Shown: positions 12,699 to 25,229, numbered from the stretch's first letter. The stretch: DNA of 64,000 nucleotides from Poa pratensis (GCA_947311845.1 CAMZMU010000080.1:14517444-14581443); one strand, 5' to 3'. Made by a program: numbers and translations. Notes: generated from the letters alone by a model not told the origin.

Positions 12699-14262
12699 CT
12701 CGCCGTCGTCGCCAGAACGTGGATATTTGTCAACATGCGGCGTGTTGTCAGAAAAAGGAGGCAGAGTAGCTAACCCAGACGAAGTAGACTGCAATAAGGA
12801 ACCCCAGAGGCAATTAACTGCTTAGAACCACCTTTCACAGCAGAACCACCCAACGGCTGGTTCAAAATGCGAGTCGGCTGAACTGTTGCCTTCACCGATT
12901 GAGATGGCATCTCTGACGCAGCGGTTTGTGTCTCACTGTCTTCATCGACAGAATCAGGCATTGAGAGGGTGAAAAGAGGAGTCGGCTGTACCAACGGATC
13001 TACCGAATGCACCAAGAAATAGGTATAATCTGGGTCCAAAGAAGTATTTTTAGGCGAAACAACTACGATATATTCTTTTCCCAGGATAGCATCAAGATCA
13101 GGTGGAACATAATCTGCTCGACCCCTAACGTTAGCCAGAAGGAGCCTCGCGTCTTTCCCAATAATATAATCACCAGGTTGTCCACAAAAGGTGAAATCAG
13201 CAAATTTGGCGGTAGCCGGGTCAGCACAACCAGCATCAACAGCTCTAGCATTCAGTTTATATCTGCACAAATAAACAACATACTACTCCATAAATAAAAT
13301 AAATAAATAATACGTGTCTCGTTCTTTCGGCATACTCTTACCTAGTCTGAGGAACAGTAGTCAGACACGAGGGATACGTATATCCATCTCCCTCTGGCTC
13401 AACCTTCTTCCAACATTCTTTGCAGCCCATATAATACCAGTCAGTCCTTGATAAATTTTCAGTTATCCGTATTTTCATCTTGTACCGTTCACCCTACCCA
13501 CAATTTTTTAATAAAAAATATAAACCACCTACCAAATAATGAGAAGATTAAGGTAGAGTCTTAAATAACAAATAAAAACATAGTCTACCATTATGTCATT
13601 CGGAACCATAGCTGCTATTTCCTCAATTGTCGCGTCGGTAGTCTCAGCGTTCTTGTGCCCAGCACCCTGCAACTGAATCTGGTGAGGTAGCTTCTTTGTA
13701 TTGCACAGACAACAACAATCGTGTAAATAAAAACCGAAAATATAGGATAAACTTAACACTAAAAAGTACGGATGAAATGACAACACAACCTTTCACGAAT
13801 AGCGGCCGTCTCTGGGATTGGCACATTAACGTACCATCTTGCTCTTAAAAGACCTGCACAGAGGGGAAAAAGCAGCTAAAACTGCAAGATAGTCGTTCGC
13901 TAAAGTTCATACTCAACTAATATATTGAACCAAATAACAATAAATAAATATAAATGATAAACACTTTACCCTGATATTGCCCAACCATCATACCAACGAA
14001 TAACACAACAATAGGCTCGTCATTGGATGCTTCCCGCAAACCCTCCGCATCAAATGTAGACACGAGTGCCTCCTAGAGAGTAACCACAGCAGGCTCACTG
14101 GACAACGGCAGAAACTTAAACAACAACATCAGACAAAAACAAAAGCAAAACGTATAACCTATCCATACCGTCCATCAGAAATATAGATCTGCCGCTTCTC
14201 CTGCTTAGACGACCCATAAGGCGGTATAACATTTGTATCGGAAGTAACCAAACCAACCATAT
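12699..14262 (-). pseudogene. RPA70-like (replication protein A large subunit) gene fragment, Helitron type
   Basis: Six or seven minus-strand exons can be read in order: about 14262-14175 (GLVTSDTNVIPP, RQIYISDG), 14072-13970 (EALVSTFDAEGLREASNDEP, then IVVLFVG), 13852-13799 (ARWYVNVPIPETAAI), 13690-13590 (TTDATIEEIAAMVPNDI), 13500-13346 (KIRITENLSRTDWYYMGCKE, then CWKKVE), and 13266-12770 (YKLNARAVD, FADFTFCGQPGDYIIGKDA). A further exon probably ends at 12699 with a GTAAG donor. This order matches the OB-fold DBD-B, zinc-ribbon and DBD-C part of RPA70, which binds single-stranded DNA. Plant Helitrons carry RPA-like genes, and Helitron ends lie nearby. In the zinc ribbon the first CxxC is present (CKEC), but the second pair keeps only one Cys (YPSC). 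The N-terminal half is missing and the reading frame shifts near 12800. The family is fairly certain; exon edges are approximate. Confidence 0.65.
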
Positions 14263-14334
14263 CTACAAACAGACCCAACACAAAAAAAGAAACATAGTTA
14301 CAATTGCTTAAAACAGGCAAGTGGGGGCGACAGC

Positions 14335-14800
14335 ATTGCGTGTCTTCATATTTGGTGGTGCTCTTCAAGTACTGAGTTTTGATGTACAGGGTAAAAACTC
14401 TAGATCTGACCTTTATTCGTCGTATCTGGTAATGGCAGACTTTGCCGCTTCCTTGTTGAAGGCATTGTTGGAGAAGGGGCTCTCTCCGGGGTGATAACCC
14501 ATGACCCGTTTGGATCGGGCGACGATGGCTCTTATGTGTGCACCGTTTACTTTTTGTAGGCGCCGCTTTTGGAGAACTTATTATATAGTCTAGGTGTTGT
14601 CTTTGGTGATGGTTTGGATATTGCTGTTGCAAGTCGTTGATCATTGTGGGAGGGTCCTTTCTCTTTCTTTCTTTCTTTTTATATTTTAACTGTATGCATC
14701 CCTTATATCTAGTCATGTTGTACTTTTCGTCTTCATTGAGTTGTTTTGTACCGTTCGGTGTTTCTTTTAATGCCAGAGTCCTTTTCGCAAAAAAAAAATG
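14335..14800 (+). mobile_element. Candidate 5'-truncated poly(A) retroposon
   Basis: A T-rich 3' end, agagtccttttcgc, is followed by ten A residues (14789-14798). The body contains short GC-rich pieces with no long frame. The end resembles that of the retroposon at 31,836-33,170, which also finishes in gcg/ttcgc before its A-tract. I could not identify a target-site duplication, so the left edge is a guess. Confidence 0.4.
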
Positions 14801-17344
14801 TTGGACCTATGTTGGTATAGAATTCAAATATAATTGATCTTTTAGATATTAATATATTTTCTTTATACACTACTATAATAAAGATGGAAGGATTCTAATT
14901 CTCTCAATTTTTCGCCTCTTTTCGACCTATCACTACGTGACAAGTGTGAGCCTTGTTCCTACGTGGCTTCTTCCCATTGGTTGAGAACTCTTGCGAATTG
15001 GTGGTTGTCTTCTTCATTGTTTATCCTTTTTGCTCTCCCGGTTTGGCTAGCCGGTTGTCTTTGTGTTCCAACAACTTCTACTCTCCTTCATTTGTTTTTT
15101 CTTTTCCTCTCTACCGGTTCCTCAAGTCTTTGGATCAATATTGTGTTCCCTTTCGCAGCCGGTCATTGGGTGGCCTCCCGGTGGTCTTTTTTTTGTTTTC
15201 TTAAAAAAAAGGATATGCATGAACCTTGCCTTCATACCCTTGACTTATTGGACAAACTTGCCTCCCAAGTTTTGTAGTTTTGGCTTATATGGCTTGGATG
15301 TTTGACTTTTTTTTCTGGTTCCTTGCGTTTCATGTTTGCTTGGCCATTAAGTTTGCTTCTTTGGTTATTTTACACTTATACACTACTATAATAAGAGAGA
15401 AATGATTCTTATTAAGTGAGGAAGGATTCTAATTATGACAGTTTTTTGCCTATTTCCAGCCTCTTGTTTGGCAACACGTGAGAATGTTGTTCCTACGTGG
15501 CGTCGTCCTATTGGGTGGAGACCTTTGAAATTTGGTGTTTGACTTCTTCCTTTTCCTTCTTTCTGCTGTGACCGCTTGGCCAGCCAGTTCCCTTGATGTT
15601 GAACATTTTTCCTTCCTTCTATTTGATTATTTTTTCCTCAATTAGGTGTGTGTTATTTGGTAGTGTGTTTCCTTTCAGCCGGTCATCATTTTTCTTCCGG
15701 GTACTTGTTTCTATTTCTTTTTTCTATTACCAGCGTATGTGCATGCACATATCCACTTTGACTTTTCTTAGCCAAACTTGGCCCTAAGTTTGGCATTTTG
15801 TTTGTATACGGCTGGTCTTTTTTGCTCCCTTTGGTTACGTGGAACTTGCTCCATGTGTTATCTCTTCATATACTTGGCCGCTACGTTTAGTTATTCGACT
15901 GCGTTATCTCTTCGTATACTTGTCTGTTACGTTTAGTTACTTCTATTTATATATTTGCTACCTACGGTTTTCATTTTTCCCGTTTTCGCCATGGCTGACC
16001 AGTTTACTCGTTGCGATCTTCCTGATATGTGTGTTGATCGTCGTTGTTTGGAGATTCGTTCTTGCAAGGGCCGGTTATGGAGAGAGGTTCGTGTTTCTTT
16101 AATGCTCTTATTATTTTTGTATGGTATTTACGTCAGTGCATGAAATTGATGCTTTTTTTTGGGGTGTAGGTTTTTGTTCTTTGGATTTGGTGGCAGTTTG
16201 TTCGTCCGCGCCATCTATGATTGTGGATGATTCCGAATATTGAATATTCTAGCGGTGTTGGGTTTACTGAAATTATGTTTTGGCCTTATTTGTTTTTGTT
16301 CTTAGCATGTACGTATGTTGTAGCTGATTTTATTTGTTGTTCGCTATGGTTTTCCGTATGATTTACCTTCATGTTTTATTTCTATTTTTCCTTCTATTTA
16401 TTTCTGATCTGATCAGCTGGATAGACTACCGATATTGGGATTTCTCCATTTTGTGCAGCCGGTCAGGATTTGGTCACCCGGTGGTGCATGTATCTTTTTC
16501 TATCTTATTTATTCATGGGTAGTCCTTTAGATGGTTTTTGTATATTTTATTATGGTGCATGCACCTGTTTTTCCTTCTTATCTTCTCATAGTAAGCTTGC
16601 CCCCTAAGCTTTCTTCTCTTGTCCATATACGGCTGGGCTTGTTTTCTTTTTCTCCATGAAGTTTGGCCCCTATTTCCCGTTCGTATCTTCCTTATCCAAG
16701 CTTGGCTCCTGCGTTTTCTTCTCTTGTTATTATGTCTGTGTTTCTCATATTTTTCCTCCACGAAGCTTGGTCCATGCGTTTTCTGCTCTCGTTTATATGT
16801 TTGCCCGCCCGTGGTCTTAGGCTTCTTGGTGTTTATGTGTTTCCTTTTTGGTTTCAATGGCTCGTAGCAGGGCTGCTTCGTCTTACTAACCTACTCCGTA
16901 TGTAGGTATGTGCTCGCAGGGCTCGCCCACGATATGGCAGGATTCTCTTCTTCCGTAGCAGCGCCAGCAGCAGGTTTCTCTGCAGCGGCAGCATCAACAG
17001 CATATTTTTCTGCCGAGGCGGTCTCGGACACATTTATTTGTTGCGGCTTCTACGTCTGCAGATTCATCCGCTGGTTACCGCGCGACGATGGCGTTCCGGC
17101 CTGCAACTTCTTCAGGTATGTGCTTCTACCTTTTAAATTGACTGTCGTTTTTATGTGTCTTTTTTTTTGGATGATTGAGCTTTTGCTTTGCTTCGTGTTT
17201 CTTAAATTGACTGTCGTATTTATGCGTCTTTTTTTTATGATTGAGCTTTATCTTTGCTCCATTTTTTGCAGTTGCTGATTTGCCAGCGTTTTATGTAAAT
17301 GACGGTCATAAAAGCCTATCCTATGTCCATGAAGAGAGGTTAGT

Positions 17345-18132
17345 GTAAGTATTTATTTCCCTTAATACAAAAAAATGAAGCACATATCAATTGACTAGAA
17401 ACTAACGCTGCCTATTGTAATTTTACAATATTATTTTTTACAGGCAGAATCCTATTGTGGTTTTCAAGAGGAGGTTTCCCTGCCACAACAGCTTATTTTT
17501 GCTGGTTTTCCTGCAACGGCAGCCTCTTCTGCCCAGATATACTGAATATGGGTGTATTTTCGTGGCAAACAAGATTCTATAGCTAAACTAATATGGGTGT
17601 ATTTACGGTTAATTCTATATTCTAGAGCTAAACAAGATTCAGAGTTACCTTCAAAGGTAGGTGTATAGAGAACCTTCTTGGCCCAGAACCTATTGTATCC
17701 ACATCGCACTCCACATTCCTATTTAAACAACATCACAAGTGTTCAGCCAAGCCACAAAAGATGCAGCCTTCAGACAATATTGATGCTCCAGTGGCAGGAT
17801 ATCAAGAATCTGTCGAAGCAAAGGTATCAATTATTCAAAAGTTCAGTAAGCAGCAATACAATGTTCTTACCTATGTAATAGCTCTTATATAGTTGGTTTT
17901 GCAGGTAGATGAAAGTTAGGGTAGTTCACTGCAGAATATAGGTGAACCAGCCACCACACAGTTGGTATCCCCTGAACTACATGCAGCTCAACTAGAACAA
18001 AAACACACAGATATACCTCATGTAATTATTTATTTCCCTTAATACAAAAAATGAAGCACATATCAATTGACTAACGCTGCCTATTGTAATTTTACAATAC
18101 TATTTTTTACAGGCAGAATCCTACTGTGGTAT
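17345..18132. repeat. Direct repeat of ~115 bp (17345-17461 and 18018-18132)
   Basis: Both copies contain gtaattatttatttccctt-like sequence, then aatgaagcacatatcaattg, then tgcctattgtaattttacaa, and end in acaggcagaatcct. They look like the same intron/exon junction (..ttttttacag|gcagaatcct) duplicated about 670 bp apart. Confidence 0.75.
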
Positions 18133-18294
18133 ACATGTCTAGATCTACAATGCTGTTAGCTGCGGCCCAGAGAGGAGGTTTAGTCATATGTGCAGCACAA
18201 TCTGAACAAAGGCCAGGAGGAGAGTACATAGGATGGGTGACCAGTCGAAGAAAAGCAGACACCTAGCCTAACACGCTGTGCTTTCTATGGAGGA

Positions 18295-19310
18295 GTGATA
18301 AGTAACAAGATAGAAGCTAAAGCAAGTGCAGCTGCAGCGGCACTGCAATTTATCTGCTCTTTTTATGGTTTTGCAATTAACGAACACAATAGCAGGCAAA
18401 AAAGCAGACGCCCCCGACCCTCCCCTCTCGTTCCCCACCTACAGTGTTCAGAGGAGATTTTTGGGCGATCCCGTGCGCTCCAGCTCGCCGGCGGCGATCC
18501 GCCCGATTCCTCGCCTCCGCGGCCGCTCCGGCGGCGGGAGGTCGGGGGATCGACGGATCCCGCCGTGTACATAGCCTAGGTGTGCGTGGGTGGCTTGCCG
18601 GCGGCGCTGTGGTGAGGGCGGCGTGGCCGGAGAGGCTTTTGGCGGCGGTGGCTCCCTCCTCTGCTCTCGGTGCTCCGGTGGAGGCCAAGGGCAGATCTGC
18701 CGTTGCGGGCGCGGCCGCTGCTCTCCGGAGTCGCGGCGTGCTCTTCCTCGAGCTGGCGGCCGTGGTGGCGGCGCTAGGTCTCGCTTTTGGGGTTCGGCAG
18801 CCTCCACTTTGGTGGAGGTCGGTGCTTTTGCTTAACTTTTCTGGGAGTTTGCAGGCGGATCGATCTTCCTCGTCGTTGGCCGTGGTGGGTGCAGTGGAAG
18901 ATGGGTGGTGCTGTCGTTTCCGTCTCCGGCGCGAGGCGGCGATGGCGGCGTGGTGGCAGCTCGAAGCCGATGCTCCTTGAACGTCCAGATTCTGGTGCTT
19001 GCGTCAGATGGATCATGCGGCGTCTCAACGCGGTTGTTCGAGCTGGCTGCTCCGGGGCGTGGTGAGGCCGCCTTCTTCGGCTCCGGCGGCGTGCTGCTGG
19101 TGTTTCAAGACGGCGTGCTGCTCGGTGGTTCTGCGGCCGCTGCGTGTGAGTTTGTTCTTGCCTCGGTTCGTGCGTGTGTGCTTCTTTGCTTGTTGATCTT
19201 GTACACGAGCTCCCTGTCAAAAAAAAAAGAACACAATAGCAGGCAAGCACAATCTCTGATGGAGCACGACGCGCAAAAAGAAGGCTGCGCACATTTCAGC
19301 GAGCTACTAT
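18295..19310 (+). pseudogene. Degenerate coding piece with dsRNA-binding-like motif, split by a retroposon
   Basis: Before the insertion the frame reads NKIEAKASAAAAALQFICSF, and after it QSLMEHDAQKEGC with a stop at 19310-19312. The EAKASAAAAALQFI part resembles the C-terminal helix of a double-stranded-RNA-binding motif (consensus AK..AA..AL..L), but this is weak. A related, diverged peptide (NKAKESAVVLALQYLSSYDF) is encoded at 19847-19906. I do not know the gene. Confidence 0.35.
18400..19228 (+). mobile_element. Poly(A) retroposon with 18-bp target-site duplication
   Basis: A GC-rich 829-bp insertion ends in a run of about ten A residues. It is flanked by perfect copies of gaacacaatagcaggcaa at 18382-18399 and 19229-19246. 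Target duplications of this length together with a poly(A) end are the mark of LINE-type target-primed insertion. The body has long open frames on both strands typical of GC-rich sequence but no recognisable reverse transcriptase, so it is a non-autonomous or 5'-truncated copy, or a retroposed transcript. The insertion splits the coding piece at 18,295-19,310. Confidence 0.85.
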
Positions 19311-19762
19311 AGTACATGCTCTAAGAAATGCATGTAATATAGCTTCAAACGTGATGCCTATACAAGTGCAAATTCCAGACAGACCTGAAGGTACTACATA
19401 TGCAGGGCCTGCACCGCCAAGAAGCAGGGCTGAAATGCTAGCGTTTGCATTAAGCAGCATTATTAACAATGTTGTTCAGCCAGACAATCCAGGAGAATGA
19501 ATAGTAAAAATAATTCCCAGTAGTATGCAGTATCCTATAGCTTAGCTAATGTAATGCTACTTTAGCTTAAATTACCTAAGAAAGTTAGCACTAAAGTGCT
19601 ATAGCTTACAGAATCCTACGTTAGTTTGCAGTACCTAAATAAGTTAGCAGCAGAATATCTTGGTAGGTATAATGCAATTTCTGCTTAGTATGTGTGTAAG
19701 AAGTATGTAACGTATCTGATTTTGGCATATGTAAAAAAAATCCCTTTTACAAGCTACTAGAT

Positions 19763-19945
19763 GTGAAGAATGCTATTATACATGGCATTGACTTCAAAAT
19801 ATTTCTATCATGCTTGGAAATGATATATCACTGTGACCAGAATAAAGCTAAAGAAAGTGCAGTTGTACTAGCGTTACAGTATCTCTCTTCCTATGATTTT
19901 AGCATCAATAATTACAGTTACAGGGAAACCTACACCAGAAGATGA
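19763..19945 (+). pseudogene. Second copy of the dsRNA-binding-like coding piece
   Basis: The frame encodes NKAKESAVVLALQYLSSYDF followed by SINNYSYRETYTRR and a stop. It aligns by eye with the piece at 18,295 (NKIEAKASAAAAALQF). Both are short and isolated, so they look like captured or decayed exons. Confidence 0.3.
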
Positions 19946-22100
19946 GAGCACGACAGGCCTAAATAAGGCCGCACACACTATTTAGCAAGTCACTACAATC
20001 CATAAGTTAAAAAAATACATAAGTCTCTGGTTGTACTGTAAGATCAATTTAGTTCTTCAGATTTTGTGGTTCCAACTGTACTACCTTATGTGTACGGTGT
20101 TTTATCCTATTAAGATAAGCCTATCCGGTATGATGTAATCTTAACTTGATATATTTATATGAGTTCAGTTTAATCTTCATTTGTGTGACCTATGTGATTT
20201 TATTAGTGTTATATTCATTTGGTGATTAAGATTTTATGCACATATGCTATGCATCATAGAAATTTAGGAAAAATGAAAAATAACAATCAAGGAGAATAAG
20301 ATGCTCACTTCTTATATATTTTGGTTGACTACAATACAAACTATATTTCCGTAAATATCACACTTTGTATAAACTAATGATAAGCTCAACCTAACGGATA
20401 GACATGACGAATATACTAGCATATTTCTTATAACTACATCCACACCAGCAAAGGTACCACAAATAGTCCAAACCGGTGCAGTTAAGGATAATCTTACACA
20501 AGAAGATATACATCATAACATCAAAGTGCTACTAACAGTGACACGAATCTAGAACAAGGTCAACACTAGCAAAAGTTCCACAGACAGTCCAAACTGATGC
20601 AGCTAAGGATAAACTCACACAAGAAGATAGACATCATAACATCCAAGTGCTACCAACAGCTACAGGAATGTAGAAGGGATAGACATCATGGAATCCAAAT
20701 GCTCCTACCAATGACACGTATGCAAGGAAACATCCACGTATGAATTGAGCTGTCGTAATAAGGTCTCAGTAGGTAGACATGGTAGGGCAAGCAAACCGAC
20801 ATACAAACACACTTAGATGAAAGATATATAAAGGACCTCCATAGACCCAGAACCTACAGCCACAACACACTACGCACTCCTATTTAAAAAACAACACCTC
20901 AAGTAGTTAGCCAAGAAAATATAATAAAACTGATTTTATGACGCAAAAATTACAAGTTTATTCCACTGCAATTAAAATCACACGGTAGACTTTAAATAAA
21001 AGCCCAATACAGGCTGACCCACAGCTACTTACGCATAACCTCTTAAACTTAGAACAAAAATAACCTCTTGAATACACATTTTTTTAAAGAACACACTTCC
21101 AACCATAAACTGTTAAATTAACCATTTGCCAACTTTTAAGAAATTACAATACTACTACTATTACTGGTAAAAATATTTGCTTTAACTTACTTCTGTTTTA
21201 ATTTCAAACCAAGATACAGACCAGCCTACTTTAAATATACACTATTTCCACATTAATCCCAAGTGTGTACTGCAGTACCAAAACTTTGATCTAATCTCAG
21301 ATTATTGTTCCTTATTCCATGGAATTTATCTCAAGTGCTACCAAATTTCAAAAGAACAAGTTAACCAACTCAGAATCTTGCATTCGTCAAAAGCTAAGCC
21401 AGCTATAAATTAGCTTCTCAGACATTATCTTATTTAGTACATTGCCCAACAACAAAGAAAAAAACCATGAATCTAGCCATTAGGTACAAAACAGGAAAGA
21501 CATTTTTTTTAATAAATTGAGCAAGCACATTAGAAATCATTTACAGCTTCAACCGAAGTACCTGGGGCATAGTAGCGCCACATATATTCCTTCCACGTCT
21601 GGCGTCAGCTACTGGCTCAATCCTCGCCGCCTTCACTGCCCATACAAACGTAGCAGAGCAGTCATGGGTCAACGCCGGTAAGTTGTAGCCTCATAGCACC
21701 GCCTGCCTTCCTCGCCTTCCTGAACACCCTCTCCCTTATCGCCGGTGGACACCGCGTCGGGTGGAGCAGCCACCACCGGCTAAGCTTCGCCTTCTTCTCC
21801 TCCTCCAGTACCAATGCCAGGCGACGGCGGTCAATCGCACTCCCGCAACACCGCCTACCTTTCTCATCTTCCTGAACACCCGTCTACGTTATCGCCGTCG
21901 CCGCCGCCGAACAGAGCAACTGCGACCACGTTTCTTCTACAGAGACAGAGCACGAGAAAGGGGAATGAGGAACAGAGCAAATGGGTAAGTTGGGCCGCGA
22001 TGGTCCATTTTGACAAAAACAACATTGGGCCGGACAAACGTAACGCTTTCGTTAAGAGTTTATAAACCCAATTTAGTATTGTTACGAATTTCGACACACC
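19946..22100. other. Stretch without recognisable gene inside Helitron B
   Basis: The sequence is AT-rich. A piece around 20480-20545 recurs diverged at about 20565-20645 (shared: agtccaaac(c/t)g(g/a)tgcag and acacaagaagata), giving a local ~100-bp duplication. A small GC-rich part at 21,760-21,960 precedes the Helitron end. No coding sequence was supported. Confidence 0.4.
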
Positions 22101-22399
22101 GATCTGAAAAAAAACGAATTTTCACACACAGTTACCAACTGTACCCATTTAACACACACAGTGTAATTATTACACGGGCGCGGCGTGACGCCGCGCCAAA
22201 GCCTACTAGTTTTCCTGAAACCTAGCAACATCGCCGGAAGAAGTTCACCACGGCACCACCGGAAAGGTAGACACTACGAACCAAACACTGACGTGTTCTA
22301 CAGGAACCGGTCAGACCAGGACTACTATTATTGGGCGCTCTAACGTGTTCCCGATCACCAGGCCGGTGCACACGTGTCGCTTCCCCGTACGAGCCCGTG

Positions 22400-22915
22400 C
22401 CACGCGCCGTCCGTACGAGCAGCGCCGCCACCATTTCGGTTGGGCTCGAATCATTCAGTAAAAGACGCCAACATCTGAGAACCACGACACCAACAGCGGA
22501 GACGACGAGGCCGAGAGATCCAAGAAAAAGAGTAAAAGACGCCCGTCGACGCGTCCACGGCATTGACCGCCACGTTAGCCCGAACGGCACCGGCCATCGT
22601 CGTGGCCGCGCGAATTCCTCTCCCCGCCACCGCACGCGCCACGCCTCCATTTTAGGCGCACGAGTTCTGCATTTCTGCCTTCATCTGTTCAGTTCTCGTC
22701 CTCCTCCTTATTTACATGAGAGCGCGAAAGAGCCTCGCCACCGACCGTCGACACCGCGCACGAGCTCATCGTTTCTGCTTCCACCCGTCTGAATCCTTAT
22801 TTACTTCCCGTGAGAGGCTCCCGGGGCGATTGGTTCTTCTTCTTCCTCTCGTCGCTAGCTGCCATTGCCCTCTTGCGTTCGGTGGCGGGACGTACGGTGA
22901 AGAGGAATCCGGCCG
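22400..22915 (+). promoter_or_regulatory. Upstream region and likely 5' UTR of the PP2C gene
   Basis: This GC-rich sequence precedes the PP2C start codon. The motif ccttatttac occurs twice (about 22706 and 22795) and could mark AT-rich core-promoter positions, but I see no clear TATA box. An in-frame TGA at 22898-22900 sets the upstream limit of the coding frame. Confidence 0.35.
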
Positions 22916-24759
22916 ATGGGGGACGGCAGGCCTGTCAGTGGCGGCGGGTTCAGGTATCATGTGCTCGATGTCTTGTCGCAATTCTGTCTTTACTGCTAAA
23001 AATGGCAGGTGCATGCTTGGAATTTGTATTTTACGATGTTTAAGGATGCATGCATGCTCACAGAGATGCAGAATTGCTAGTTGTACCTACGGATCCTAAG
23101 CTGGGATCATCTGTTCGTGCGATTAGCAATTCTTGCTGATGAGATTTTTGCCAAATCTCCTTCTTACAAGTATTGGTGATGTTTGTCATGGCAGTGAGAA
23201 TGGCAAGTTCAGCTATGGGTATGCGAGCTGCCTCGGGAAGAGATCTTCCATGGAGGATTTCCACGAGACCAGAGTTGATGGTGTTGATGGAGAGACCGTC
23301 GGATTGTTCGGCGTTTTCGATGGTAAGAGGTAGTCCGGTTCAGGAGAAGCTAATCGAATTGTAACAAGCATTCTGGTTCAGATATATACTAACGAGTGCT
23401 CTGTTTCTGCAGGTCATGGTGGAGCTCGGGCAGCAGAATTTGTCAAGCAAAACCTTTTCGGCAACTTAATCAAGCACCCTAAGTTCTTCACTGATACCAA
23501 GTCTGCCATTGGTACGCATTAGACAAACAAGAATTAAATCACAAAAACATATTGGTTTGCTTCTGGAGCTTAATGTGTGTAATGTACTCGTGCAGCTGAA
23601 ACTTTCACTCACACGGATTCAGAACTTCTGAAAGCCGATACCAAACACAATCGGGACGCAGGGTCCACAGCTTCCACGGCCATTCTAGTAGGTGACCGCC
23701 TGGTGGTGGCAAATGTTGGAGATTCTAGGGCTGTCATTTGTAGAGGTGGCGATGGTAAGATCACACATTCTTTGGGTCATATTTCAGTCTACTTGACGAA
23801 GCACAAAGAAAATTGGCATGCCACATTTCCAGCAATTCAGATTCCTCTGCACTTCGTAGTAATGGGTCAGCATGTACCTTGTACTAGTGATTGAGTACCA
23901 AAATCCTGAATACTAATCGTATGTTGGCATGTCAAAACAATCTATTTGCTGTAGTTTTTTTCTGGAATGGTCCAATTTAGGTTGAGCATGACCATCATTC
24001 ATCCCAATTTGCAGCTATAGCTGTGTCGAGGGATCATAAGCCTGATCAGACAGATGAGAGACAGAGGATAGAAGATGCCGGAGGTTTCGTGATGTGGGCA
24101 GGTATCATCAGTCCTGGCATTCTCTCAAACTACTGGCTGCTAATGGGGTCTTGAACATTCAACTTTATGCTGTGTACGTTGTGAAATCATCAATCGTGTA
24201 AATTTTACAGGGACATGGCGTGTGGGCGGCGTGCTTGCTGTTTCTCGGGCATTTGGTGACAAACTCTTGAAGCAGTACGTGGTTGCCGATCCAGAAATCA
24301 AGGTTTGTGACTTATGTGCTGTTACCAAGACACCAAACGTTGTTCCCTCCTATGAAAGAATACAGCATTTTAAAGCAACGTTGTTCCTTGTTTATAAGTT
24401 ATAAGTTTATAACACGTCTGCCTGCAACAGGAGGAGGTGGTCGACAGCTCTCTGGAGTTCCTCATTCTCGCGAGCGATGGGCTGTGGGACGTCGTGACTA
24501 ACGAGGTAAACAAACACTGGAATAAAAATCCCTAAATCCTGAACTTCACAACCGGACGCAGAATTCTGAAGCTGCTCTTTGTTCCCAGGAAGCTGTTGCC
24601 ATGGTGAAGCCGATAGTGGACTCGCAGGAGGCTGCCAAGAAGCTCCTCGTGGAGGCGACCAAGAGGGGAAGCGCTGACAACATCACCTGCGTCGTCGTCC
24701 GTTTCCTCGACCAGCAGCAACAGAGCCCGGCCACCACCACCAAAGATGGATCCTCATAA
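22916..24759 (+). CDS. Protein phosphatase 2C (PPM family), 8 exons, 282 residues
   Basis: Exons: 22916-22953, 23195-23322, 23413-23511, 23596-23754, 24015-24101, 24211-24302, 24431-24505, 24589-24759. All junctions have GT/AG and phases agree. The enzyme would remove phosphate from Ser/Thr in a Mn/Mg-dependent reaction. PP2C motifs appear in order: SSMEDF (30-35), FGVFDGHGG (51-59, first metal Asp55), [10 protein letters not shown] (110-119), [10 protein letters not shown] (126-135), VSRDHKPD (145-152), LAVSRAFGD (179-187), [10 protein letters not shown] (212-221, metal Asp217) and GSADNIT (253-259, metal Asp256). The start is the first ATG after an in-frame stop, and the peptide [16 protein letters not shown] agrees with rice relatives as I recall them. 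The closest known group is the small soluble PP2Cs around Arabidopsis WIN2 (At4g31750). The N-terminus is shorter than in those relatives. Intact and likely functional. Confidence 0.93.
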
Positions 24760-25145
24760 ACACATTTGCACCGTTGTTTGCTTGGATGTTCTCGGGTCCT
24801 TCAAACACAGCACAGGGCAAGTGTTTTCGTCACAGTTCACTGATGTAGCCCTTCTCATACATGTTTCATTTGATTTCCTGTGTTGGTGGTGTTTCCACGA
24901 GATCTTTATACCAGAGTAAAAGAGTTTGTGTGTGTTATACTGAAACGTGTTTTCAGTTGTCTGTATGGGTTGTGCTGTGTCATCTTTGCGTACGATCTTT
25001 TTGCTTAGATTGTGTCCGTTGTAGGCCTGTAGCTGGGAAATGCGTTCAGGTGGGTGCATATCTCAAACTGGTCTATGAGATCAACAAAGTTAATAAATCA
25101 GAAAAAGATAAATCCTCAATAGAACAAGCCTATAGTTAGGGTAAC
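24760..25145 (+). other. PP2C 3' UTR and flank
   Basis: This is non-coding sequence after the PP2C stop. It matters because matching stretches recur downstream at 25,490-25,670, 26,921-27,116 and 28,287-28,470, which reveals partial duplications of the gene. Confidence 0.7.
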
Positions 25146-25229
25146 CAAATGAGTGTTGGGGTGTATTTTTGCTTAGGTAACGGCTCAGGAGGATCTGCTT
25201 TCAACACACACACACACAAACTTAAGTCA

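Larger units (their letters stand above)
14865..22209 (+). mobile_element. Likely second Helitron (B), 7.3 kb, carrying gene pieces
   Basis: The 3' end is textbook: a perfect 9-bp hairpin GGCGCGGCG-tga-CGCCGCGCC (22177-22197), eight bases, then CTAG (22206-22209) and T. The loop and inner stem (GGCG-tga-CGCC) are the same as in Helitron A, so they look like one family. Two possible 5' starts carry actactataataa(ag): about 14865 and about 15370. Which of these, if either, pairs with the 3' end is unclear. Between them and the 3' end lie T-rich intron-like sequence, short open pieces starting with ATGGCTGACCAG (15990), the duplicated pieces near 17.3-19.9 kb and a nested retroposon. No RepHel domain was recognised. 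Confidence 0.5.

Noticed and set aside
18444..19312. Open frames of up to 178 codons
   Set aside because: They lie within the body of a poly(A) retroposon, overlap on both strands and show no domain.
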